A stretch of DNA of 64,000 bases from assembly GCA_041749275.1 (NCBI GenBank), contig JBGTBQ010000014.1:1-64000 (forward strand), written 5' to 3'. A program made the translations under genes and the position numbers. Origin of the DNA: JBGTBQ01 sp041749275. Lineage in GTDB: Bacteria; Acidobacteriota; Blastocatellia; Pyrinomonadales; Pyrinomonadaceae. Shown piece by piece: positions 52,609 through 61,085 of the stretch (position 1 is the stretch's first letter; each line of letters starts with the position of its first letter). The notes beneath the pieces were generated by a model. That model saw only the letters and a program-made list of their open reading frames with translations. It had not been told where the DNA came from and ran no database searches.

Positions 52609-55600
52609 CTATCTCTGGGAACCGAAGAGCACAAACGGCGCCCAGTAAAAGGGCGCACTGTGCTTTTCACCGGCGATTAACTCCAACTGGGCGGAGCGCA
52701 AAGCAGCGGATACGGACGTGCCCTCTTTGGTAAGGAATCGTTTGTAAAACTTCGTCATCAACTCGGCGGTCGCCTCATCCGAGACTGACCACAGGCTAAC
52801 CCCGATGTTTGACGCGCCCGCGTACATAAAGCCCCGCGTGAATCCGCTCACCCCTTCGCCTCTCTTCAACTCCCCCAGCCCCGTTTCGCACGCCGAGAGC
52901 ATCACCAGTTGCGAATTCAGGCGGAGGTTGAACACTTCATCCACCCGCAGAAAACCATCGTTATCCGCGTCCCCGACGAGGGAGAGCGCCAGCCCCGTAA
53001 GTTGCGGGCGCTCAGGGTTCAAAATGCCATGCGTGGCGAAGTGGAGGATGTCAAAGGCACGCAAGTCTCTCTTGGACAAATTTGTTTCGCTGGCCTCAAG
53101 GTCGAGCAGCGTCGCGGCGGTATCACTCGATGAAGAGGTCAACTTGACGATCATCTCGGCCTCTAAACGAGAGCCTTTGAGGCGCGTGAGCCGCACCTCG
53201 TTGAAGGTGGAATTTGCCAAATCTTCAATCGCGCTGAGTAGTTTCAAACTGCGCGTGGCATCGCCCGATTGTTTCAGGTTAGCCGCCGCTTGCCGGACGC
53301 GCGGGTCGGTTGCGTCAAAGACCGGGTCAGCCATAATCAAGAGTCGGTGTGGGGCTTTCGCCTCGGAGACACGCGGCTTGATTTCGGCAAGAATAGAGGC
53401 CATCGGCAAGTAAGAAATCTCATGGTCTTTGATAAAGTAAGGCAGCTCGCGATAACTCGCGCCTTTCTTTTTTGTAATGAGAGTTTCAAACGGGATGAAA
53501 TGCAGCGCCCCGTCGGCGACGATGACCAGACGCTTGTCATCAATCATCGCCGCCGCCGGATCAACGATGACTTTATAAAGATCGTGCGCCGCCGTCAGGT
53601 AAGCTTCTATCTCCGAGAGTGTTTGTGTCGGCGGTGTCTCTACCGTCGCCAGACCGCGCGTTGCGCGTGGCTGCACGCCATCGGCGTTGAGAGTTGCGCC
53701 GCCGAGGTTGGCTGGTAATATCTTTGCACGTAAATGAAGAGCTTTAGCCTCAATCACCGAGCGGGCGGGCAGCCTGTAAAGCATGATCTCACTGCGCGTC
53801 ACAGCCCACAGGTAGGAGTTCTCCTCGCCGAGACTGTATTCGAGCAGCACGGACTTTTCATCCAACACATTATTCACCGCGCCGGGCTGGCTGAGTCTAT
53901 CCGCATCCGGTAAGTTTCGCGTGAACGAAGCGGGCGCGATTTGATAAGAACTCTCAACGAATGCGTGATCTATTTTCCGCGGCACGGCTTTTATCTGTTT
54001 TGCTTCATTGTGAAATCCGCCGCCCGTCGTCCCATTCCTTGAAGCGAGCGCCTCCTGAATCGCTTTAAATGTTACCGGCTGTGGGTTCGTGAGTGCGGCA
54101 TACCGGGGGTTTAAAGCTAGGAGTTGGTTGTTCAGGGCGACGTACCGCTGTTCCAAAGTCTCAAGTTCCGCTTCGAGCGCTTCGACGGAGTGCGGGGTCG
54201 AGTCGCAGCCGACCGCCACGCCGCTGATGAATTGGGCAATTTTATTTTGTCGCGCGCGAATCGCTCTCCTCTCATTTAAAAGTGCGAGCGGGATGCCTTG
54301 GGAAACTTCCGCATTTGCATCTTCCAGCAAGTCAAGGATGGTGTGGGCACGCCCCTGCTCAACTATCTGGAAGGCCGCCACCGCGTAAGTCTGTGAGATT
54401 CCGTTGAGACTCGTCGCGTTTGGGGGAGCGGCCAACAGAGCCATCTCCGCCAGCACCCGCGATGCCTCTTCAAACACTACTCGCGTGTCCGAGAGGAAAC
54501 TCTTCCGGGCCTCGGAGAAGCGGAGGCTGCCCAAGAGGAACCTGCCGATGGTGTCAGTAGCCGTTTTGTAAGCCTCCGACGACAGCCGGCGCAACTCCGC
54601 CGCCTGTGCCGCATCTTTCTCGCGCGTGGACTGAACCCAGTACACTCGTCCGACGCCACGCTGCGCGGCCCACGCGAGGTCAGGGCGACCCACTTTGACC
54701 GCGCTGCCCACGGCCTCCGTATAGAGTCGTAAAGCGTCTGCGTAGTCGCTATTGCGTAAGGCAACGTCGCCGAGGCTCGTCAGCGCCGCGACGCGGTAAC
54801 GTCGCGCCTCCGCGAGTTTTCCTGCCGGCGAATCCGCACCGGCGGCGGACAAAACGTTTTCAAAGTGCTTCTTCGCCTCGTCGAGTCGAGCGCCGGTAAA
54901 AGCCACGCGTCCCTGCCCGAACTCTCCGGCGGCGTAACTGATAAGCGCCCGGTAATGATAGACGCTCTCGTAACAGTCCGAGCGGTCGGACTCGTTGCGC
55001 GCGATTGTTACTTGCGTGAAGAAGTACTGCCCGTCAGGCGATTTCACGATACCCGTCCCCGCGTGTGTCAGTCGCTCATTGAGAATGTTGCCGCGGTGTC
55101 GTTCGGAAGTCATCCAACCCTCAAGCGTGGCCTTCACTACGTCTTCATAACCACCATTGGAACTGATGATCTCGCCTAACCCCTCGTAATTGCGGAGACC
55201 GAATGCCATGGCTCGTCCGTATTCGTCAAGCCCGCTTTTATCAACGTGACTGAGGAAGCCCCCGCGCGCCATGTTCTCCGCGTGATAGCGCGCCATTTGT
55301 GTCAGTTGACCGTCGAGGATGAATGGCTTGAGGTTTATCGCACGGCGTTCGGCGTTGATAAAATCAATGACTTGTTGCTCGTCACTTGAGGGCGCGCCTC
55401 CCCGTCCAATCGAATCCATCTGCGCGAACATAGCATCCGCATCTTTGATTTTATTTAAAAGGAGATAAAGCTCTCCCGATTTCGCCCGCAACAGATTGGT
55501 GCTGATTCTATCGTTCCTTGCGCTAAACAATTCCAGCGCGCTCTGATACTCCTGTAAGGCGGTCTTGTACCGTCCCGCACGCACGTAGAGGTCGCCGAGT

Positions 55601-55914
55601 GCATCATGAACGGCAGCCTCACTCCGCTTTTCACCCGCCTGTTTGAAGAGTTGAAGCGCCGTCTTCAACTCGGTGAATGCTTGATCGTCAAGATTGCGGT
55701 GCAGGAAGTCGGTCCCTTTGCTAAACGCCTCACGAGCCGCTTCCAAGTCTGTATTCTCAGCTTTCGCCTCGCTCTTCTCAACCCCCCCACCAATCGCTCT
55801 GGGGACTTTTAGCTTCTCCTGAGAAGGCTTTGTCGGAGTCGAGAATGTTGGGGAGACGATAAGGGTGAGGGCGCCGAAAAATGCAGTGAACCGTGATGCG
55901 AAACGTTTGAACAT
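52609..55914 (-). CDS. Exported TPR-CAP-TPR-CHAT protein
   Basis: An 1101-residue protein. N-terminal signal-like segment (FTAFFGALTLIVSPTFS); TPRs about 55-165; a CAP/SCP domain about 178-305 with FINAERRAINLKPFILD, MARYHAENMARGGFLSHVD, LGEIISS and SERHRGNILNERL; more TPRs about 320-590; and a C-terminal CHAT caspase-like domain with His962 in HFATHG and Cys1009 in LSACETGLG, followed by GFMYAGASNIGVSLWSV. CHAT proteins are cysteine proteases often tied to TPRs; CAP domains are usually separate secreted proteins. Both catalytic CHAT residues are present. No obvious substrate or partner is adjacent. Signal-peptide cleavage is predicted, not proven. Confidence 0.85.
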   Translation of the reverse strand: MFKRFASRFTAFFGALTLIVSPTFSTPTKPSQEKLKVPRAIGGGVEKSEAKAENTDLEAAREAFSKGTDFLHRNLDDQAFTELKTALQLFKQAGEKRSEAAVHDALGDLYVRAGRYKTALQEYQSALELFSARNDRISTNLLRAKSGELYLLLNKIKDADAMFAQMDSIGRGGAPSSDEQQVIDFINAERRAINLKPFILDGQLTQMARYHAENMARGGFLSHVDKSGLDEYGRAMAFGLRNYEGLGEIISSNGGYEDVVKATLEGWMTSERHRGNILNERLTHAGTGIVKSPDGQYFFTQVTIARNESDRSDCYESVYHYRALISYAAGEFGQGRVAFTGARLDEAKKHFENVLSAAGADSPAGKLAEARRYRVAALTSLGDVALRNSDYADALRLYTEAVGSAVKVGRPDLAWAAQRGVGRVYWVQSTREKDAAQAAELRRLSSEAYKTATDTIGRFLLGSLRFSEARKSFLSDTRVVFEEASRVLAEMALLAAPPNATSLNGISQTYAVAAFQIVEQGRAHTILDLLEDANAEVSQGIPLALLNERRAIRARQNKIAQFISGVAVGCDSTPHSVEALEAELETLEQRYVALNNQLLALNPRYAALTNPQPVTFKAIQEALASRNGTTGGGFHNEAKQIKAVPRKIDHAFVESSYQIAPASFTRNLPDADRLSQPGAVNNVLDEKSVLLEYSLGEENSYLWAVTRSEIMLYRLPARSVIEAKALHLRAKILPANLGGATLNADGVQPRATRGLATVETPPTQTLSEIEAYLTAAHDLYKVIVDPAAAMIDDKRLVIVADGALHFIPFETLITKKKGASYRELPYFIKDHEISYLPMASILAEIKPRVSEAKAPHRLLIMADPVFDATDPRVRQAAANLKQSGDATRSLKLLSAIEDLANSTFNEVRLTRLKGSRLEAEMIVKLTSSSSDTAATLLDLEASETNLSKRDLRAFDILHFATHGILNPERPQLTGLALSLVGDADNDGFLRVDEVFNLRLNSQLVMLSACETGLGELKRGEGVSGFTRGFMYAGASNIGVSLWSVSDEATAELMTKFYKRFLTKEGTSVSAALRSAQLELIAGEKHSAPFYWAPFVLFGSQR

Positions 55915-56182
55915 TGGGGCTCCTTGATAACATTACAACCTCGTAACAGCAGCGGTGTTTGCGGCACTGATAAGATTCGGGGGTCTTCACGTTGCTAACC
56001 GCCAAAGGGACAGCGCCGATTTGTTCTTTCTGAGGAATCTGTTTGTGAAAGTCCAGCGGGATATCTAAAGCCTATCTTCCGGCAGAGGGGAAGTCAAACG
56101 GTTACTATTACGGTGGGTGCATCAGTGTTGACGGACGAGCTTCGTCGCGTTGATATGCCGCTGTACCTGTTCAACGCTGATT

Positions 56183-56191
56183 TGTTATACT
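56183..56191 (+). promoter_or_regulatory. Extended -10 promoter of rnpB
   Basis: TGTTATACT, identical to the box before rnj, 15 bp before the first paired base of RNase P RNA. No clear -35. The rest of the 292-bp gap 55915-56206 shows nothing else. Confidence 0.6.
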
Positions 56192-56206
56192 CACCCCGCC
56201 TTGCAT

Positions 56207-56680
56207 GAGAGCAGGTCGGGCGGTCGCTGCCGCGCTTTACAAGTGCGGGAGAGGAAAGTCCGAACACTACAGGGCAGCGAGCCAGCTAACGGCTGGGCGC
56301 CGGGTTCGCAAGTGACTGTTTGACGGTCGCCTGCGTTCAAGGTGACGACAAGTGCAACAGAGAATAGACCAGCCAGCGGGCCGCTGGGCTTAACCGCCCA
56401 CGGCAGCGGGTGATGGGTGAAACGGTGCGGCCCCCGCGGGGCTTAAAGTAAGAGCGCACCGGCGCGCGTGGTAACAGGCGCGGCTAGGCAAACTCCTCGC
56501 AGTGCAAGACCAAATAGGGAGGCGTCACACAGGGCTGCCCGCCCGAAGTTGGGTTTTCGGACCCGGCTACGACCTCCGGGTAGGTCGCTTGAGCCGTCTG
56601 GCGACGGACGGCCTAGATGAATGATCGCCGCTCCGGTCTACACGGTCGGGGAACAGAATTCGGCTTACAGACCTGCTCTC
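56207..56680 (+). ncRNA. rnpB: RNase P RNA, bacterial type A
   Basis: The catalytic RNA that cuts tRNA leaders. Helix P1 is formed by GAGAGCAGGTC (56207-56217) and GACCTGCTCTC (56670-56680), with TGCAT flanks that extend the pairing. Conserved core stretches are present: GAGGAAAGTCCG near 56249, the GGGTGAAACGGTGC stretch, GCAAGACCAAATAGGG near 56503 and CAGAATTCGGCTTACAGACC near the 3' end. Length about 475 nt is somewhat long for type A. No annotated protein frame overlaps it. Confidence 0.95.
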
Positions 56681-56775
56681 AACATGCACGGCACACATTA
56701 GCTCTACCAGATAGCGCGGCGTCCAAAACCTTCCACCGGCGTCAGCGCCTCGCCGAAACAGGAGACTAAAGAGAG

Positions 56776-57051
56776 ATGGCAAACCGGAAGGGGGTCTTCA
56801 TCGGGGCTTATGTCCCTGCCGACCTCAAGCGGGCATTGCAGCAACGCGCCACGGGCGAGCACCGCACGCTCTCGCAGGAGATCACGCGCATCCTCGAAGA
56901 AGCCGTGAAGGGCAAGCGACTACCGCCGGGTAGCATAGATCGTCGCACGCCGGGATCGCCGCTGCGTCGTCGTAACTCGGACCCGCCCGAACGCCGCCGC
57001 GCCGGCGACTTGCCTTACGTCCCCGGCGCGCCGGATACGGAAGACGAATAG
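56776..57051 (+). CDS. Small ribbon-helix-helix protein (Arc/CopG type)
   Basis: A 91-residue basic protein. KGVFIGAYVPADLKRALQQR and HRTLSQEITRILEEAVKG form an RHH DNA-binding fold; the C-terminal 40 residues are Pro/Arg-rich and disordered-looking. Arc-family proteins repress transcription or act as antitoxins; no toxin gene is adjacent. AAGAGAG upstream of the ATG may be the ribosome binding site. Confidence 0.72.
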   Translation: MANRKGVFIGAYVPADLKRALQQRATGEHRTLSQEITRILEEAVKGKRLPPGSIDRRTPGSPLRRRNSDPPERRRAGDLPYVPGAPDTEDE

Positions 57052-57177
57052 GGCGCACAACGCCGTTCGATTGCGGTTCACTTAACGAGTGCTCTTGGGT
57101 CGGACGCGTCCACGCCGCGCGACTCAGGGGCATTCGCCATTCAAGTCACAAAATCTACCGGCGGCGCTTCATCAGCG

Positions 57178-58032
57178 ATGTTCGATGCGCGTCGCTCTCC
57201 TGCCTCTCTTTCTGTTAAACTTCACCGCAACCTTGCGGATTTATCTTTTGTGAACGTTCAGAAAAGCATCTTTCTTGTGGTTGGCGTCGCGCTCGGCTTT
57301 GTGGCAGGTTTCGCGCTGGCGAACGGCATCAATCGTGGTGAGCAGGATAAGCTTCGCGCGGAGTTGACGCGCCTGCGCGCGGAGCCGGCGAAGGTCAGAG
57401 GAGCGGCGCAAGGGGCGGAAGCGGCACAGACAAACGGTGACACTACCATCCCGAACTTGTCGGACGAGCAACTCCGCAACGCGGTGACAAGAGCGGATGA
57501 GAAACCCGACGACGCGAAGTTGCAGCAGATGTCGGGTCAAGCGCTTTACGTCTATGCGAGGGAGAAAGAGAACGCGGCAATACTGCCGGACGTGGTACGC
57601 ATCCTGAAACGAGCGCACGCGGCGGAGCCGAAGAATCTGACGACAACGACCATGCTCGGCGACGCGCTCTATCTGCTCTCGCAGACGACCGGCGAGACGA
57701 CTCATCTCGCGGAGGCGCGGAAGTATTACCAGACGGCGCTCGCGCAAAAGCCTGATGAAGTCTACGTCCGCACCAGTCTCGGCCTGACCTACTTTTACGA
57801 CAAGCCCTCGGACCCGCGCGCGGCCATCCGCGAGTATCGCAGGGCGCTTGAAATAGACGCGCGCCACGAGCCGACGTTGCAGGGAATTGTCGCCGCGCTC
57901 ACGGCCTCCGATCAGATCGGCGAAGCGGAAAAGAGCCTGCGACAACTGGAAGAGGTCAACCCGTCGAACCCGGAGATACCGAATCTCCGCGCCCAGCTCA
58001 TGCAGAAGAAGAACGCCGCCGGGGATAAATAG
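57178..58032 (+). CDS. Membrane-anchored TPR protein
   Basis: A protein of 284 residues from the ATG at 57178, or 260 from a GTG at 57250, which places the transmembrane helix (SIFLVVGVALGFVAGFALA) at the N terminus and looks more natural. After the helix come a short coiled coil (DKLRAELTRLRAEP) and TPR units (ILKRAHAAEPKNLTTTTMLG, YYQTALAQKPDEVYVRTSLG, EYRRALEIDARHEPTLQGIV). The layout resembles assembly factors such as CcmI/NrfG-type TPR proteins, but no cytochrome genes are nearby. Its stop overlaps the next start by one base. Confidence 0.75.
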   Translation: MFDARRSPASLSVKLHRNLADLSFVNVQKSIFLVVGVALGFVAGFALANGINRGEQDKLRAELTRLRAEPAKVRGAAQGAEAAQTNGDTTIPNLSDEQLRNAVTRADEKPDDAKLQQMSGQALYVYAREKENAAILPDVVRILKRAHAAEPKNLTTTTMLGDALYLLSQTTGETTHLAEARKYYQTALAQKPDEVYVRTSLGLTYFYDKPSDPRAAIREYRRALEIDARHEPTLQGIVAALTASDQIGEAEKSLRQLEEVNPSNPEIPNLRAQLMQKKNAAGDK

Positions 58033-58361
58033 TGAAGTACCTTTTCATCATCATCCTGTTCGCCGCCGTCGCTTTCTTTATCTACTGGCGGCTGCGGCCA
58101 TACCTGAAGATGGCGCGCAGCGTGCTCGGCTTCGTGCGCGATGTGAGACGCATGAGCACGGAAGCGCGGGATGCGTCGCCGAGAAATCAACAAGGCATCG
58201 AGTCCGGGGAAAAACTCGTGCGCTGTTCAGCCTGCGCCACTTGGTTCCCCGCGTCGCGCGCCATCACTCTCCGCTCGGCGAAAGAAACCTTCTGTTCACA
58301 TGACTGCATCGAGCGCTCAGTCGGCAGGGAAGTGAACGCGAAGACTGCGCGCCGTTCGTAG
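58032..58361 (+). CDS. PP0621-like small membrane protein with zinc site
   Basis: A 109-residue protein starting at GTG: one transmembrane helix (YLFIIILFAAVAFFIYWRL) and a C-terminal CSACATWFPAS...FCSHDC arrangement (CxxC and CxxxC) like the PP0621 family, which has an N-terminal helix and a small zinc-binding tail. One-base overlap with the TPR gene shows co-transcription. Function unknown. Confidence 0.65.
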   Translation: MKYLFIIILFAAVAFFIYWRLRPYLKMARSVLGFVRDVRRMSTEARDASPRNQQGIESGEKLVRCSACATWFPASRAITLRSAKETFCSHDCIERSVGREVNAKTARRS

Positions 58362-58370
58362 CAGTAGTTT

Positions 58371-58520
58371 ATAAAGCCCCGTCAGGGGCGAAATGTTTGT
58401 AGTTCGGAGCAATTTCTCGACCAAGCTCCGTCGGAGCGAAATGTAATCGACATTTCGCTCCGACGGAGCTTGCGGCCTATCATTCACGCTGTGCTACAAA
58501 CATTTCGCTCCTACGGAGCG
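58371..58520. repeat. Nested GCTCCGT-palindrome array, copy C
   Basis: Four units of AGCYCCGTNNGGRGCGAAATG type: two forward (58371-58402, 58423-58444) and two inverted (58450-58471, 58494-58519). The two inner units pair perfectly (22-bp arms, 5-nt loop), and the outer two also pair, each carrying GAAATGTTTGTAG. The last unit runs into the UMF1 gene and supplies its stop codon. The inverted ends of copies A/B are absent. Confidence 0.8.
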
Positions 58521-59941
58521 ACGGCAGATGCCGTCGCCGGCTCGACCTCTTCCGGCAAAGCGTTGCCTGCTTCGTGGATAGCTCTGTCCGTATCGGTGAA
58601 GAAAAGAATCAGCAGACCGACCGCGAAGAAGAAGATGAGAAACAGAATGGCCTGACGATAAGAGCCGGTCTGGTTGACGACGATGGTGAACACGCCCATG
58701 CCCATCCACGAGGCGCGTTCGGAGATTTCGTAGAGGCCGAAGAAGGAAGCCTCGCGCCCCACTGGAATCATGCGCGAGTAGAGCGAGCGCGAGAGCGCCT
58801 GCGTCCCACCCAACACGACGGCGATGACCGCCGCCATCCACCACGCTTGCGTCGTCGTCCGCAAAAATGCATAAGCATAAACGACGATCCCCGACCAGAT
58901 GAAGAGAGACGCCATGATCGCCCGCTTCGTCCCGACGAACGCGGCGATGCGCTCGAACAGGAGCGCCCCGACTATCGCCATGAACTGCACCATCAGGAAA
59001 ATGCCGATGAGAAAAGACTGGCTGACGGCCTCGCCGCGCGCGACGAACAACTCCTGCGCGAGGAAGACACCGGCCATGCCGATGATGGTCTGCACGCCGT
59101 CAATGAAGAACAGATAGGCCATCAGATAGCGAAAGGTGTGGCGCAGTCGCCGCAACTCGCGGAAGGTTTGTCTCAGTTCGGAAAAACCGATGGTCAAAAA
59201 ACTCTTGCCCGGCGGAAGCGGTCGCGCCACATTGTGCGAACGCAGAAGCTTGAAGGTCAGGAGCGCGAAGCCGCCCCACCAGACGCCGGCTGAGAGCAGG
59301 GAGATGCGAACTGCCGTCGTCCCCTCAATGCCGAATTTGGGAGCGATGGTGCTGATAAAGACCGAGTTGAGCGCGAGCAGCAAGCCTCCGCCAAGATAGC
59401 CGAGCGCAAAGCCGCGGCTGGAGACCTTGTCGCGTCTATCTTCGGTCGTAATCTGCGGCAGGTAAGAGTTATAGATAACGATGGCTGCGTTGAATCCCAG
59501 CATGGCAACGATGAAGAGCAGCCCGCCGAGCAGGTATCGTCCATCGGCGACGAAGTACATGAGGCACGTCGCCCCGGCGCCCGCGTAGCAGAAGATTATC
59601 AACAACCGTTTCTTCAAGCTCGAATAGTCGGCGACGGCGCCCAGCAGCGGCAGCAGGAATATCTGCATCAGCACCGCGAGCGTGATGCAAAGGGGATAGA
59701 ACGACTTGGCCGAGATCGTAAAGAGCGAGCCGACACTAAGCGCCACTCCGTTTTCGCCGACCGCCTGCTGCGCGACGTAGGTCAGATATTGACCGTAGAG
59801 CGCGCCGACGACCGTCGTGTAAAAGGCCGAGTTGGCCCAGTCGTACATCATCCAGCCGAAGACTTCACGGCGGTCGTTCTTGCGTGTCGAATGTTCGGCG
59901 GAGTCTCCGGCGGCAATCGTGGGAGCGGTGGGTGCGTTCAT
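58511..59941 (-). CDS. UMF1-family MFS transporter
   Basis: A 476-residue transporter with about twelve helices, of the UMF1 group related to yeast Atg22 (vacuolar amino-acid efflux). EVFGWMMYDWANSAFYTTVV is the family N terminus; IYNSYLPQITTEDRRDKVSSRGFALGYLGGG-type sequence (YNSYLPQI and RGFALGYLG) and YSRMIPVGREASFFGLYEIS are further marks. Substrate unknown. The last residues VAP and the TAG stop are encoded by the adjoining repeat, so the C terminus was probably changed by it. Lies 12 bp from the metalloenzyme gene upstream. Confidence 0.85.
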   Translation of the reverse strand: MNAPTAPTIAAGDSAEHSTRKNDRREVFGWMMYDWANSAFYTTVVGALYGQYLTYVAQQAVGENGVALSVGSLFTISAKSFYPLCITLAVLMQIFLLPLLGAVADYSSLKKRLLIIFCYAGAGATCLMYFVADGRYLLGGLLFIVAMLGFNAAIVIYNSYLPQITTEDRRDKVSSRGFALGYLGGGLLLALNSVFISTIAPKFGIEGTTAVRISLLSAGVWWGGFALLTFKLLRSHNVARPLPPGKSFLTIGFSELRQTFRELRRLRHTFRYLMAYLFFIDGVQTIIGMAGVFLAQELFVARGEAVSQSFLIGIFLMVQFMAIVGALLFERIAAFVGTKRAIMASLFIWSGIVVYAYAFLRTTTQAWWMAAVIAVVLGGTQALSRSLYSRMIPVGREASFFGLYEISERASWMGMGVFTIVVNQTGSYRQAILFLIFFFAVGLLILFFTDTDRAIHEAGNALPEEVEPATASAVAP

Positions 59942-59953
59942 GTTGGTTGTCTA

Positions 59954-60838
59954 CTATCGGCTTGTCAGAAGACGGAGGATCGTGGGAGTGATGTCGGCGA
60001 GGCTGTGGACGCCGCGCCCCACTTCCTCCCGCCCCGGCCCCCACGCGAGCGTGGGCACGAGGTTGAGCGTATGGTTGCGCGCCGAGAGGTCTTCGACGTT
60101 GCCGTGGTCGCTGGTGACGAGGACGGTCGTCAGTTCGAGGTCAACATTGGCAAGTACGGCACGGACGAAGCACGCGAGGTTTGACAGAACTTTGAGCGCG
60201 GCGTCCATGTTCTGTTCGTGACCGGCGCGGTCAGTCAGAAAGTGTTCGTAGAGAGTGAAGCGGTGCTCGCGCGCGACGTTCGCCAAGACGAGCGCGGCCT
60301 CTTCGGGTGTGCGAAGGCTTGCTTCTTCACCCCGCTCGCCGATGGAGGCGTTTGTGAAATCGTGAAAGACGGCGCGACCGGCGCTGAGGTCGGCGACGGT
60401 GCGAAATGGTAATCCGGCGGCTTCGACCGCGACGGTGGTGGCGGAGACCCAGCGGGGCCGTGCGTCGAAAAAGCGCCGCGTGTAGGTGTTGGCAAAGACA
60501 TTGGGGCCGATGCCCGCGCGTTTGAGTTGGAGGAAAATGGAATGTTCTTTGATAATCTCGCGCATCGCCTCGTTCGGAAAACCCTGCTTGTGATAGCCGA
60601 GTGTGGCGGGCGCGTTGATGCCCGTCAGGATGGTCGTCTGGCCTGACGCGCTCTGTGGTCGCCCCTCGATGCCGAGCGAGGCGTCGGTGCGCGCGAGCAC
60701 GCCGCCGAAAGGCAATCCCGGCTCTTCATCCTCGAAGATGGCGAGCGGCGCAGCGGCGTCGCCGAGCAGGTGGAGCGGGTTGTGCGGCCCGCGCGTGCCA
60801 ATGCCGAGGCCGTCCACGAAGATAAGAAGCACGGACAT
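59954..60838 (-). CDS. Metalloenzyme-superfamily phosphatase/mutase-like protein
   Basis: A 294-residue protein of the alkaline-phosphatase/phosphopentomutase superfamily. SVLLIFVDGLGIG carries the first metal Asp; SASGQTTILTGINAP has the probable nucleophile Thr/Ser; TSDHGNVEDLSARNHT carries Asp and His ligands near the C terminus, followed by VPTLAWGPG. It is shorter than phosphoglycerate mutase and phosphopentomutase and lacks the cap of the former. Substrate unknown. ATG 60838 fits the family start; ATG 60856 is an alternative. Confidence 0.75.
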   Translation of the reverse strand: MSVLLIFVDGLGIGTRGPHNPLHLLGDAAAPLAIFEDEEPGLPFGGVLARTDASLGIEGRPQSASGQTTILTGINAPATLGYHKQGFPNEAMREIIKEHSIFLQLKRAGIGPNVFANTYTRRFFDARPRWVSATTVAVEAAGLPFRTVADLSAGRAVFHDFTNASIGERGEEASLRTPEEAALVLANVAREHRFTLYEHFLTDRAGHEQNMDAALKVLSNLACFVRAVLANVDLELTTVLVTSDHGNVEDLSARNHTLNLVPTLAWGPGREEVGRGVHSLADITPTILRLLTSR

Positions 60839-61003
60839 GATGGGGATAAGTAGCATTCTATGTGTGCGTCACGCAAGGGCTTGTTTCGGCGAACAGGTCG
60901 CCGGATTGGTCTACGCTCAAGAACGAGTGAATGGATAACTGGATAAGTGAATGGACGACGGGTAAAAAAACAGATCACCCCTGAACATTACAAATAGAGC
61001 GTC

Positions 61004-61012
61004 TGCTATTAT
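61004..61012 (+). promoter_or_regulatory. Possible extended -10 promoter of the tricorn gene
   Basis: TGCTATTAT, 74 bp before the ATG; no clear -35. Same TGn pattern as at rnpB and rnj. A weak 7/21-bp periodic stretch lies just upstream (60926-60956). Confidence 0.4.
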
Positions 61013-61085
61013 TGAGGCGCCATAGTGGCTTCCAGAAAACCTCAAGCCGCGTTTTCGAGCGAGATAATCATTTGCGGAGGAATAG

